Part shown: one piece after another, positions 16,307 to 24,904 of the stretch
Position numbering within the stretch: position 1 is the stretch's first letter
Layout: the number at the start of each line of letters is the position of its first letter
The notes under the pieces: generated by a model
What the model was told of the DNA's origin: nothing
Database searches by the model: none
What the model saw: only the letters and a program-made list of their open reading frames with translations
Translations under genes and position numbers: made by a program
From: HK1 sp965202735
GTDB lineage: Bacteria > Pseudomonadota > Gammaproteobacteria > HK1
Reading direction: 5' to 3'
Length of the DNA stretch: 64,000 bases
NCBI GenBank assembly: GCA_965202735.1
Contig: OZ241844.1
Coordinates: forward strand, 496,001 to 560,000

Positions 16307-16981
16307 GTGCACGACATCGACATCTGGAGACTTGACTGCGCCCGGCGCCGCGATGCCGGAGCGTCATTCGAGTCGGCGCTCGACCCCCGGGAGCGAGCTC
16401 GTCTGCACGGGATGCGAAGCCCCGTCGCCCGGCTTCACTTCGCGGCCGGGCGCTGGCTCGCGCGCCGCGTCCTCGCCCGCCGGCTCGGCTGTACCGAGGC
16501 GGAGATCGAGCTGGCGGTGGACGCGCACGGGCGGCCGTCGCTCGCGGCCGGCGGGATCGACTTCAATCTCTCTCATGCCGGCTCATGCGTGGCGATCGCC
16601 CTGAGCGCGGCGCGGGTGGGGATCGACGTCGAGTCGCTTCAGCGGGCCAGGGACGGGCAATCCATCGCCCGCCGCTTCTTCTCCCCCGTCGAAGCCGCGG
16701 CCCTGGAGGCCTGTGCGGCGGGAGAGCGCGACCGGACGTTCTTCCGGACCTGGGTCCGCAAGGAGGCGTTCGTCAAGGCGCTCGGCACCGGGGTCGCGGC
16801 CGGATTCGACCGCTTCGACGTCAGCACCGGCGCCGAAGCGGCCCTCGTCGCGGCGCGCATCGAGGGCGTCAGGGCGGCGGAGTGGACCATCGCGGACTTC
16901 GAGCCGGGGGCCGGCCACCTCGGAGCGGTCGCGGTACGCGCCACCCGTCCACGGATACGGGTGCACGATATCCGGCCCTGA
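16307..16981 (+). CDS. 4'-phosphopantetheinyl transferase, Sfp type
   Basis: Transfers the phosphopantetheine arm of CoA to carrier proteins. Diagnostic motifs are VGIDVESL (Mg-binding) and FRTWVRKEAFVKALGTG (the W-KEA-K signature); FNLSHAGSCVAIAL is the preceding family motif. 224 residues, in the usual range. The GTG at 16307 (VHDIDIWRLD) is chosen because the in-frame sequence upstream overlaps the clpA 3' end and lacks family features. The carrier-protein partner is not in the window. Confidence 0.9.
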   Translation: MHDIDIWRLDCARRRDAGASFESALDPRERARLHGMRSPVARLHFAAGRWLARRVLARRLGCTEAEIELAVDAHGRPSLAAGGIDFNLSHAGSCVAIALSAARVGIDVESLQRARDGQSIARRFFSPVEAAALEACAAGERDRTFFRTWVRKEAFVKALGTGVAAGFDRFDVSTGAEAALVAARIEGVRAAEWTIADFEPGAGHLGAVAVRATRPRIRVHDIRP

Positions 16982-17011
16982 TCGCGATGCGGACCGGACG
17001 CGCGCGGCGCG

Positions 17012-17980
17012 CTACGCGGGTCGCCCGGCGGATCGCTCCGCGGCGTCGTGCAGCCCGCGCGGCAGCTTGAAGGTGACGTGCTCCTCGATGCCGTCGAGAT
17101 CGCTCACGGTGAGGTCGAACCACTCTCGGAGACGGTCCACGAGACCCCGGACGAGCACTTCCGGAGCCGACGCTCCGGCGGTGATTCCCACCGTCCGGGC
17201 CCCGGCCAGCCAGGCCGGGTCCAGACTGCCGGCATCGGAGATGAGATGGCTGGCGGTCCCGGTCTCCTCGCCGATTTCCCGCAGCCGGTTGGAGTTCGAG
17301 CTGTAGTCGGCGCCGAGCACCAGGATCACGTCGGAGCGCTCCGCCAGCCGCCGCACCGCGGACTGCCGGTTCTGCGTGGCATAGCAGATGTCGTCGACGT
17401 CGGGACCGCCGACCAGCGGAAAGCGCTCCTTGAGCGCCGCGATGATCTCCCGGGTATCGTCGACGCTGAGCGTGGTCTGGGTCACGTAGCGCAGCTTCGC
17501 CGGATTGCCCGGCCGCAACGCCGCCACGTCGGCCAGGTCCGATACCAGGTGCACCTCGCCGTCCACCTGCCCGATCGTCCCCTCGACCTCGGGGTGGCCG
17601 GGGTGCCCGATGAGGACGATGTCGCACCCCTGCCCCGCGTAGCGTCTGGCTTCGTTGTGCACCCGGCTCACCAGAGGGCAGGTCGCATCGATCACCCGCA
17701 AGCCACGCGCTCCGGCGTCGTCCTCGACCCTGCGGGCCACGCCGTGGGCGCTGAACACCGTGACCGCGCCCTCCGGAATCTCCTCGACCTCGTCGACGAA
17801 GCGGGCGCCCTTCTCGCGCAGGGATTCGACGACGTGCCGGTTGTGGACGATCTCGTGCCGCACGTAGACCGGCGGGCCGAAGATCCGCAGCGCGCGCTCG
17901 ACGATGTCGACCGCCCGGACGACCCCGGCGCAAAAACCCCTCGGCCGGGCCAGGAGGACCTGCAGGGCTCGTCTGGTCAC
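17012..17980 (-). CDS. ispH: 4-hydroxy-3-methylbut-2-enyl diphosphate reductase
   Basis: Last enzyme of the MEP isoprenoid pathway, a [4Fe-4S] reductase of 322 residues. The cluster cysteines are in RGFCAGVVRAV, DATCPLVSRVH and DDICYATQNRQ; the catalytic Glu region is GHPGHPEVEG, and TAGASAPE is near the end. It starts with GTG at 17980. It lies 67 bp downstream of the FAD-linked dehydrogenase gene on the same strand and may be co-transcribed with it. Confidence 0.97.
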   Translation of the reverse strand: MTRRALQVLLARPRGFCAGVVRAVDIVERALRIFGPPVYVRHEIVHNRHVVESLREKGARFVDEVEEIPEGAVTVFSAHGVARRVEDDAGARGLRVIDATCPLVSRVHNEARRYAGQGCDIVLIGHPGHPEVEGTIGQVDGEVHLVSDLADVAALRPGNPAKLRYVTQTTLSVDDTREIIAALKERFPLVGGPDVDDICYATQNRQSAVRRLAERSDVILVLGADYSSNSNRLREIGEETGTASHLISDAGSLDPAWLAGARTVGITAGASAPEVLVRGLVDRLREWFDLTVSDLDGIEEHVTFKLPRGLHDAAERSAGRPA

Positions 17981-18047
17981 TCGAATCCTCCGACCGTCGC
18001 GGGTGTACGTCCGGCTTGCGGGACTCCCCGTTCCGGCCCCGCGCGGG

Positions 18048-19433
18048 CTACGGGAGCACCTTTCCCGGATTCATCAGGTTCTCCGGGTCGAGGGCCCGCT
18101 TGACCTGACGCATCACGGACACCGCCTCGCTCCCGTGCTCGCGGTCGAGGAACCCGATCTTGCCATGGCCGATGCCGTGCTCGCCGGTGCAGGTGCCGCC
18201 CATGTCGAGGGCCCGGGCGACCATCCGCTCGTTCACCGCCTCGGCCCGCGCAAGCTCTCCGGCGTCGTCGGGGTCGAGGATGAACGACAGGTGGAAGTTT
18301 CCGTCCCCGACGTGGCCGACGATGGGCGCGAGCAGTCCCGAGGCGTCGATGTCGGCGCGGGTCTCGAGGATGCACTCGGCGAGGTTCGAGATCGGGACGC
18401 AGACATCGGTCGGCCACCCCTGCGCCCCCGGCCGCAGCGCAATCGCCGCGTAGTACGCATCGTGGCGCGCCTGCCACAGGCGCGACCGATCCTCCGGGCG
18501 GGTCGCCCACCGGAGCTCCCCGCCGGTGTTCTCGCCCGCGAGCGCCCCCACCGTCTCGACCTGCTCGCGCACCCCCTGCCCGCTCCCGTGGAACTCGAAG
18601 AACAGGGTCGGCGAGACCGGGTAGTCCAGTCCCGAGTAGCGGTTGACGGCGTCCATCTGGACCTCGTCCAGCAGCTCGATCCGCGCCACCGGCACCCCGC
18701 ACTGGATGGTCTGGATGACCGTGTCGACCGCGCCGGCGAGCGACTCGAACGAGCACACCGCGGCCGAGATCGCCTCGGGGATGCCGTACAGCCGGAGCCG
18801 GATCTCGGTGATCACCCCGAGCGTGCCCTCGGAGCCCACGAACAGCCGGGTGAGATCGTAGCCGGCGGCGGACTTCCGCGCGCGTCCGCCGGTCTTCACG
18901 ATGCGCCCGTCGGCCAGCACCACGGTCAGCCCCAGCACGTTCTCGCGCATCGTCCCGTAGCGCACCGCGTTCGTTCCCGATGCGCGGGTCGCGGCCATGC
19001 CTCCGAGCGAGGCGTCGGCGCCGGGGTCGACGGGGAAGAACAGCCCGGTGTCGCGCAGGTGCTCGTTGAGCTGCTTGCGCCGCACTCCGGGCTGAATCCG
19101 GCAGTCGAGGTCCTCGGCGTTCACTTCGAGGACCTCGTCCATCCCCGTCACGTCGATGGACACGCCGCCGTGCAGCGCCTGGACGTGCCCTTCGAGCGAG
19201 GTCCCGGTCCCGAAGGGGATCATGGGGCAGCGGTGCTTCGCGCACACGCGCACGACCTGCGCCACCTCTTCGGTGCTCTCGGGGAAGACCACGACGTCGG
19301 GGGGCGCGGTGCGGTGGCAGGACTCGTCGTGGCCGTGCTGGTCGCGCACCGCGGCGGCGGTGGAGACCCGGCCGGGAAGGAACGCGCGCAGCTCGTCGAC
19401 CAGGGCCGCGACCGCTTCGGCGGGAACGCTCAT
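18048..19433 (-). CDS. FAD-linked D-2-hydroxyacid (D-lactate/glycolate-type) dehydrogenase
   Basis: GlcD/D-lactate dehydrogenase (cytochrome)-type flavoprotein, 461 residues. The PCMH-type FAD-binding domain shows PFGTGTSLEGHV, DPGADASLGGMAATRASG and GSEGTLGVITEI; the C-terminal FAD-oxidase domain ends GTCTGEHGIGHGKIGF. It oxidises a D-2-hydroxyacid and passes electrons to the respiratory chain. The start at 19433 has GGAG seven bases upstream; the in-frame ATGs at 19472 and 19481 are less well placed. The exact substrate is undetermined. Confidence 0.88.
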   Translation of the reverse strand: MSVPAEAVAALVDELRAFLPGRVSTAAAVRDQHGHDESCHRTAPPDVVVFPESTEEVAQVVRVCAKHRCPMIPFGTGTSLEGHVQALHGGVSIDVTGMDEVLEVNAEDLDCRIQPGVRRKQLNEHLRDTGLFFPVDPGADASLGGMAATRASGTNAVRYGTMRENVLGLTVVLADGRIVKTGGRARKSAAGYDLTRLFVGSEGTLGVITEIRLRLYGIPEAISAAVCSFESLAGAVDTVIQTIQCGVPVARIELLDEVQMDAVNRYSGLDYPVSPTLFFEFHGSGQGVREQVETVGALAGENTGGELRWATRPEDRSRLWQARHDAYYAAIALRPGAQGWPTDVCVPISNLAECILETRADIDASGLLAPIVGHVGDGNFHLSFILDPDDAGELARAEAVNERMVARALDMGGTCTGEHGIGHGKIGFLDREHGSEAVSVMRQVKRALDPENLMNPGKVLP

Positions 19434-19516
19434 CGGTGGCTCCGGGGAGGCGGGAGTGACATCGGCCTGCATGGTACGCACGCCGGCCGGGGATGTCCCG
19501 CGCGGCGTGCGGCGGG

Positions 19517-19639
19517 CAGCGATTCCCGCCAGCGCCTGAAATAGGCCGTACCGTGGTGGAATTGTGGTGCGATTTCGACCTTCAGGGTGTCGGATCGAGG
19601 GAATTTCAGGGGTCTGTTCCCGCCTCGCGGGAATTGCCG
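19517..19639. mobile_element. Family B element, copy B4 (123 bp)
   Basis: Starts CAGCGATTCCCGCCAG and ends GCGGGAATTGCCG. Flanking 9-mers TGCGGCGGG (19508-19516) and TACGGCGGG (19640-19648) match at 8 of 9 positions, as an older target duplication would. It lies upstream of the D-hydroxyacid dehydrogenase gene. The remaining 130 bp to the activase stop codon hold nothing I can identify. Confidence 0.8.
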
Positions 19640-19769
19640 TACGGCGGGCTCACACCTTGAGATCGTCCCCGGCGGGAGGCTCCCGACCCCTCACCGGAGA
19701 GGGATGCCTCGCGGAGTCGACCGGCGAGACAGCCGTCGGCGCCGGGGCTCCGCCGAGGGTCTCCGACAT

Positions 19770-21857
19770 TCAGCGCGCCCTCGCCCGCCGCCGGCGCCGG
19801 CGTTCGCCGCCTCCGGCTTCGCCGCCCGCGCCCGCGGACTTCCGGGCCGGCAGCTCGACCGCCTTCGAAAGCTCGGGGTACGCCGCCGTCCTGTGCGGGA
19901 TCGCCATCGCCTCGACGAAGTGCGCCTGGAAGCGCGGCTCGACCGCGGTCTCGATCTTCTCGATGCGGCGCACCGTGCGCTCGATCTCCGGCCGGGCGCT
20001 CCGATCCAGCAGCGCGATCCGGGCGCCGGTGCCGGCCGCGTTGCCGGCCGAGGTCACGTGCTCCAGAGCGCAGTCCGGCACGAGCCCCAGCACCATCGCG
20101 TACCTGACGTCGATGTGGCTCCCGAACGCCCCCGCCAGGCGGATGCGGTCGATCCGTTTGGCCCCGAGCCGGTCCATCAGGAGCCGCACCCCGGCGTACA
20201 GGGCGGCCTTGGCGAGCTGGATGGCCCGCACGTCGTTCTGCGTCACCCGCACCTCGATGTCGCCCCGGTGCAGCACATAGGCGAAGGTGCGTCCGTCCGC
20301 CACGACGCGGTCGCTGCGCCCGGCCCCTTCGCCGCGAATCACGCCGTCCTCGTCGAGGATCCCGGCGAGGTACATCCCGGCCACCACCTCGATGATGCCC
20401 GAGCCGCAGATGCCGGTGACCGCGGCCGGGTCGAACCCGGGCTCGTCCGACCAGGCATCGTTCCCGATGACCCGGAGCCGCGGCTCCAGGGTCGCCGGAT
20501 CGATCCGCACCCGCTCGATCGCGCCCGGCGCGGCCCGCTGACCGCCGCTGATCTGGGCGCCTTCGAACGCGGGGCCGGTCGGGCTCGACGCCGCCAGCAT
20601 CCGCTCCCGGCTGCCGAGGACGATCTCGGCGTTGGTGCCCACATCCACCACCAGGCTCACCTCGTCGCGCAGGTACGGCGCCTCGGAGAGGATGACCCCG
20701 GCGGTGTCGGCGCCGACATGCCCGGCCACGCACGGAAGCACGTAGGCGCGCGCCCCCGGATGGAGGCCGAGGTCGAGCGCGCCGGCGCGGATGTCGACCG
20801 CGCGGTCGACGGTGAGGGCGAACGGCGCCTGGCCGAGCTCCACCGGATTCAGGCCGAGCAGGAGGTGGTGCATGACCGGGTTGCCGACCAGGGTGACTTC
20901 GAGGATCTCCTCCGGCGCCGTTCCGCCCTGCTCCGCCGCCTCGCGCAGCAGGTCGCGCACCGCGGCGCGCACCGCGGCGGTCATCTCCCGCTCCCCGCCG
21001 GGGTTCATCATCACGTAGGAGACGCGGCTCATCAGATCCTCGCCGAACCGGATCTGCGGGTTCATGGCCCCGGCCGACGCGACGACCTCGCCCGAGGTGA
21101 GGTCGCAGACATGCGCCGCGATGGTCGTCGAGCCGACATCGACCGCCGCCCCGTACACCCGGTCCTTCAGGCCCGGCCACACCGCGACGATGTCGCGGTC
21201 GCCGTGCACCGCGACGGTGACGCGCCAGTCGCCGGCCCGCAGCGCCGCCTGGAGCGTCTCCAGCACTTCGAGATCGCAGCGCAGGCCGTCCAGACCCCAC
21301 TCCGTGCGGAGCGCCGCCTCCACCCGGCGCAGGTCCCCCGAGGGGTCTTGCATGTCGGGGCGGGCGACCTCGACGTAGCGCAGCCGCACCACCGGATCGA
21401 CCTCGATGGGGTGCACCTCGGCCCGCTTGCGCACCACCTGGCGGTGGACCTGGCTGTCGGGCGGGACATCGATGACGACGTCGCCCCGGAGCCTCGTCGA
21501 GCAGCCCAGGCGGCGCCCGGGAGCGAGCGGCGCCCGCTTCTCGTGGTAGCGCCGCTCGATCGGTCCGAGCTCGCTCAGATGCCCGACCCGGGAGCTCACC
21601 CCGTGCTTGGCGAACTCCCCGACGCTCTGCACCACCTGGCAGCGGCCGCAGATGCCCCGCCCTCCGCACACCGAGTCGAGATCGACTCCGAGAGCCCGGG
21701 CCGCGTCGAGAATCGACGTTCCGTGAGGAAACCGCCCGCGGCGCCCCGAGGGGGTGAAGACGATGCGCGCATCGGCGGGCGCGCCGCCGGCCGGGACGTC
21801 GTCAGCCACGACGGCGGCGACGGCCGCCGCCGCGACGGCCGCGCTCCCCTTCGCCAC
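19770..21857 (-). CDS. Corrinoid reductive activase, RamA/ASKHA (DUF4445) family
   Basis: ATP-dependent reactivator of oxidised corrinoid proteins, about 690 residues. An N-terminal [2Fe-2S] ferredoxin domain (VCGGRGICGRCQ plus LGCST) is followed by a linker and an ASKHA ATPase-like domain (AAVDVGSTTIAAHV, SLVVDVGTNAEIVLG, GICGSGIIEVV, LAGAFGSHI). The tail is Arg/Ala-rich. GTG at 21857 overlaps the upstream methyltransferase gene by 56 bp; a second GTG at 21809 would reduce this to 8 bp and is equally plausible. Last gene of the corrinoid module. Confidence 0.9.
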   Translation of the reverse strand: MAKGSAAVAAAAVAAVVADDVPAGGAPADARIVFTPSGRRGRFPHGTSILDAARALGVDLDSVCGGRGICGRCQVVQSVGEFAKHGVSSRVGHLSELGPIERRYHEKRAPLAPGRRLGCSTRLRGDVVIDVPPDSQVHRQVVRKRAEVHPIEVDPVVRLRYVEVARPDMQDPSGDLRRVEAALRTEWGLDGLRCDLEVLETLQAALRAGDWRVTVAVHGDRDIVAVWPGLKDRVYGAAVDVGSTTIAAHVCDLTSGEVVASAGAMNPQIRFGEDLMSRVSYVMMNPGGEREMTAAVRAAVRDLLREAAEQGGTAPEEILEVTLVGNPVMHHLLLGLNPVELGQAPFALTVDRAVDIRAGALDLGLHPGARAYVLPCVAGHVGADTAGVILSEAPYLRDEVSLVVDVGTNAEIVLGSRERMLAASSPTGPAFEGAQISGGQRAAPGAIERVRIDPATLEPRLRVIGNDAWSDEPGFDPAAVTGICGSGIIEVVAGMYLAGILDEDGVIRGEGAGRSDRVVADGRTFAYVLHRGDIEVRVTQNDVRAIQLAKAALYAGVRLLMDRLGAKRIDRIRLAGAFGSHIDVRYAMVLGLVPDCALEHVTSAGNAAGTGARIALLDRSARPEIERTVRRIEKIETAVEPRFQAHFVEAMAIPHRTAAYPELSKAVELPARKSAGAGGEAGGGERRRRRRARAR

Positions 21858-22710
21858 CGGGCGGCGGAGGCTCGCGGTACTTCGCGATCCAGCGCCGGCA
21901 GTCGGGATCGTTTCCCATCATGACGTCCGCGGCGAGACAGGTCTGGACGATGTCGCCGTGCATCGGGTTGGTGATCGCCGAGGTCATGCCCGCGGTGATC
22001 GCCATCGACAGGAACGTGCCGTTGATCCCGTTCCGGTTCGGCAGGCCGAAGCTGATGTTCGAGGCGCCGCATGTGGAATTGACTTTAAGTTCCTCACGCA
22101 ACCGTCTGAGAATATGCATGACTTGCCGGCCGGCCCGGTTGATCGCACCGATCGGCATCACCAGCGGGTCCACGACGATGTCGGAACGCGGGATCCCGTG
22201 GTCCTCGGCCCGCTCCACGATCCGCTTCGCGACTTCGAACCGGACGTCGGGGTCCTCCGAGATCCCGGTCTCGTCGTTGGAGATCGCCACCACCGCCGCG
22301 CCGTGCCTCTTCACGAGCGGAAGGACCGACTCGAGGCGCTCCTCCTCGCCGGTGACCGAGTTCACCAGCGCCTTGCCCTCGTAGACCGCGAGCCCCGCCT
22401 CCAGCGCGGCGACGATGGACGAGTCGATGGACAGGGGGACGTCGGTGACCGACTGCACAAGCCTCACCGCCCGCGCCAGCAGGGCGGGCTCGTCGGCGAG
22501 GGGAATGCCGGCGTTGACATCGAGCATGTGGGCGCCGGCCTGCACCTGCGCCACCGCATCCGCCTCGACCCGGGAGAAGTCGTCCGCCGCCATCTCGGCG
22601 GCAAGGACCCTGCGCCCGGTGGGATTGATGCGCTCGCCGATGACGACGAACGGCCGCTCGAAGCCGATGGCGACCTCGCGTCGCGCCGAGCTGACCACGG
22701 TCTCCGTCAA
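21802..22710 (-). CDS. Methyltetrahydrofolate:corrinoid methyltransferase
   Basis: Pterin-binding TIM-barrel methyltransferase moving a methyl group between tetrahydrofolate and a corrinoid protein; 302 residues. Conserved segments include VIGERINPTGRR, AHMLDVNAGIP, PLSIDSS, KALVNSVTGEEERL and GASNISFGLPNR, as in AcsE/MetH-type pterin domains. It starts with TTG at 22710, supported by a very strong Shine-Dalgarno AAAGGAGG five bases upstream. The Arg/Gly-rich last 25 residues overlap the activase start. It sits between the corrinoid protein and activase genes. Confidence 0.92.
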   Translation of the reverse strand: MTETVVSSARREVAIGFERPFVVIGERINPTGRRVLAAEMAADDFSRVEADAVAQVQAGAHMLDVNAGIPLADEPALLARAVRLVQSVTDVPLSIDSSIVAALEAGLAVYEGKALVNSVTGEEERLESVLPLVKRHGAAVVAISNDETGISEDPDVRFEVAKRIVERAEDHGIPRSDIVVDPLVMPIGAINRAGRQVMHILRRLREELKVNSTCGASNISFGLPNRNGINGTFLSMAITAGMTSAITNPMHGDIVQTCLAADVMMGNDPDCRRWIAKYREPPPPGGEGERGRRGGGRRRRRG

Positions 22711-22780
22711 TGCGTCCTCCTTTCGGGGAAGCCCGGCGCGATCGGGCCCGGACTCCCGGGCGCCGCGCCGGCCGCCCGGA

Positions 22781-23521
22781 TCACGCGGAGAGCGCGCCCC
22801 GCACGTTGTGACGGCGGGCGACGAAGTCCTTCGCGGTCTCGACCGCGACCGCCGCGTCGCGGCAGTACGCGTCGGCGCCCACCGCCTCGGCGAACTGCTC
22901 GTTGAGCGGAGCGCCCCCGACCAGCACCGTGTACTCGTCGCGCAGCCCCCGCTCCTTGAGGGTGTCGATCACCACCTTCATGTACGGCATGGTGGTGGTG
23001 AGCAGGGCCGACATGCCCAGGATGTCCGGCCGGTGCTCCTCGAGCGCGGCCAGGAACTCGTCGGCGTCGGTGTTGATGCCGAGATCGATCACCTCGAAGC
23101 CGGCGCCTTCGAGCATCATCCCCACGAGGTTCTTGCCGATGTCGTGGATGTCGCCCTTGACGGTGCCGATGACCACCTTGCCGATGGTCGCCGCCCCGGT
23201 CTCGGCGAGCAGCGGACGCAGGATCGCCATCCCGCCCTTCATCGCGTTGGCCGCGAGCAGCACCTCGGGGACGAACAGGATCCCGTCCCGGAAGTCGATG
23301 CCGACGATGCGCATGCCTTCGACCAGCGCGTCGTCGAGGACGCGCTTCGCCGTCCATCCGCGTTCCAGCAGGATGTTCGTGCCTTCCTCGATCTCTTCCT
23401 TCAGGCCGTCGTAGAGATCGTCGTGCATCTGCCGGACGAGCTCGTCGTCGGGCAGCGTCCGCAGATCGAGTTCTTCCTCTTCACCTGCACCGTCTTCGCG
23501 ATCGAGCTCGTCACTTTGCAC
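22781..23521 (-). CDS. Corrinoid (cobalamin-binding) methyltransferase protein
   Basis: B12-carrying methyl shuttle, about 246 residues. It has an N-terminal helical cap (DGLKEEIEEGTNILLERG) and a Rossmann B12 domain with GDIHDIGKN (the DxHxxG motif whose His ligates cobalt), SALLTTT and VLVGGAPL. This is the MtaC/MtbC/MttC-like architecture. The start is GTG at 23521 with GAGGAG eight bases upstream. It leads the module corrinoid protein-methyltransferase-activase. The substrate-specific methyltransferase (MttB/MtgB type) that normally loads it is absent here. Confidence 0.93.
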   Translation of the reverse strand: MQSDELDREDGAGEEEELDLRTLPDDELVRQMHDDLYDGLKEEIEEGTNILLERGWTAKRVLDDALVEGMRIVGIDFRDGILFVPEVLLAANAMKGGMAILRPLLAETGAATIGKVVIGTVKGDIHDIGKNLVGMMLEGAGFEVIDLGINTDADEFLAALEEHRPDILGMSALLTTTMPYMKVVIDTLKERGLRDEYTVLVGGAPLNEQFAEAVGADAYCRDAAVAVETAKDFVARRHNVRGALSA

Positions 23522-23740
23522 GGCGGCGGCTCCTCGGTAGCGTCGGGGTGAAACGATCCGGGCGCGCGGGCCCATGCTGCGGACGCCGCGGCGCGTGGCG
23601 CGCAGACTATCAGCCCGAGACCTCCAATCTGGCGCGGCGGCGACGCAGGATTGCCGAAATGCGACAGCCGGCGGGGGCGATGCGGGTCCGCCCCCTCCGC
23701 CGTCTCCGGGGCCGCGGCGCGCCTCGGTCACCCGTCTTCG

Positions 23741-23769
23741 TTGGAGCGCCGGGACGAACCTGCTAGCCT
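23741..23769 (+). promoter_or_regulatory. Candidate sigma-70 promoter for folD
   Basis: TTGGAG, a 17-bp spacer and TAGCCT lie about 45 bp upstream of the folD GTG in the 292-bp divergent region shared with the corrinoid operon. The match is moderate only. I saw no cobalamin or folate riboswitch hallmark in this region. Confidence 0.3.
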
Positions 23770-23813
23770 CGACCGCCGCGATCGGCACGACGCATCCGCA
23801 TGGGGGACGGCAC

Positions 23814-24713
23814 GTGAGCGACGGCGCCACGGACACGAGGATCATCGACGGCAAGGCGTTCGCGGCCGGGTTGCGCGCGCGCATCGCGGCGCGGGTCGAC
23901 ATCCTGAAGGGCCGCCACGGCATCGAGCCGGGCCTCGCGGTGGTACTCGTCGGCGAGAACCCGGCCAGCGAGGTCTACGTGCGCAACAAGGCGAGGCAGA
24001 CCCGTGCGGCGGGGATGCGCTCGTTCGAGCACCGGCTGCCCGCGGCAACCTCGCAGGAGGAGCTCCTGGCGCTCGTGCGCCGGCTCAACGACGACCCGGA
24101 CGTGAGCGGAATCCTGGTCCAGCTTCCGCTGCCGGAGCGGGTCGGCGCCGACGCCGTGATCGCCACCATCGATCCGGGGAAGGACGTCGACGGATTCCAC
24201 ACCACCAATGCGGGCCTGCTCGCGGTGGGCGGCGACGGCATGGTCCCGTGCACCCCGCTCGGCTGCCTGATGCTGCTCAAGGACCGTCTCGGCGACCTCT
24301 CCGGCGCGCGGGCGCTCGTGCTCGGGCGCTCCAACATCGTGGGCAAGCCGATGGCCCAGCTCCTGGTTCGCGAAAGCTGTACCGTGACCATCGCCCACTC
24401 GCGCACGCGCGACATCGCCGGGGAATGTCGGCGCGCGGACATTCTCATCGCTGCGGTCGGCCGGCCCCGCATGGTCCCCGGCGACTGGGTCCGGCCCGGC
24501 GCGACAGTCATCGACGTCGGCATCAACCGGGTCGAGGCGGGGAGCGGAAGGACGAGGCTCGTCGGCGACGTGGACTTCGAGAGCGCGCTCCCGGTCGCGG
24601 GCGCCATCACGCCGGTGCCCGGCGGAGTGGGGCCGATGACCATCGCCTGCCTCCTGCACAACACCGTGCTCGCCGCGTGCCGCCGCCACCGCGTCGCGGT
24701 GCCGGACGTCTGA
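23814..24713 (+). CDS. folD: Methylene-THF dehydrogenase / methenyl-THF cyclohydrolase
   Basis: Bifunctional cytosolic enzyme interconverting methylene-THF, methenyl-THF and formyl-THF; 299 residues. Motifs: ASEVYVRNKARQ, GILVQLPLPERV, DPGKDVDGFH, VLGRSNIVGKPMAQLL and the C-terminal PVPGGVGPMTIACLL. The start is GTG at 23814 preceded by GGGGGA; there is no ATG near the family N-terminus. It is placed to process methylene-THF made by the sarcosine oxidases encoded nearby. Confidence 0.97.
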   Translation: MSDGATDTRIIDGKAFAAGLRARIAARVDILKGRHGIEPGLAVVLVGENPASEVYVRNKARQTRAAGMRSFEHRLPAATSQEELLALVRRLNDDPDVSGILVQLPLPERVGADAVIATIDPGKDVDGFHTTNAGLLAVGGDGMVPCTPLGCLMLLKDRLGDLSGARALVLGRSNIVGKPMAQLLVRESCTVTIAHSRTRDIAGECRRADILIAAVGRPRMVPGDWVRPGATVIDVGINRVEAGSGRTRLVGDVDFESALPVAGAITPVPGGVGPMTIACLLHNTVLAACRRHRVAVPDV

Positions 24714-24742
24714 CGCGGGACACCCGGCCTCCACATGACCCG

Positions 24743-24893
24743 TCCCGCGCGCCCGGACCCCCGTGGCGCCGGTCGCCGTCGACACGGTCGCGGGACCGGC
24801 CAGCCCCGCGCGCCCGGACCCCGCGGACCAGTCAGCCCGGCGCCGGTCGGGTCCGCGGACCAGCCCCGCGCGCCCGGACCCCGCGCCGAGGCG
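24743..24893. repeat. Degenerate GC-rich repeats between folD and folC
   Basis: The 18-mer CCCGCGCGCCCGGACCCC recurs three times (near 24743, 24806 and 24865), with related segments (GCGGACCAG, GCGCCGGTCG) between copies. The array fills most of the 191-bp gap and has no recognisable function. Confidence 0.65.
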
Positions 24894-24904
24894 GCGCGCC
24901 GTCG

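Noticed and set aside
23522..23813. Cobalamin riboswitch upstream of the corrinoid operon
   Set aside because: No B12-box-like consensus was found in the 292-bp divergent region. A covariance-model search would settle it.
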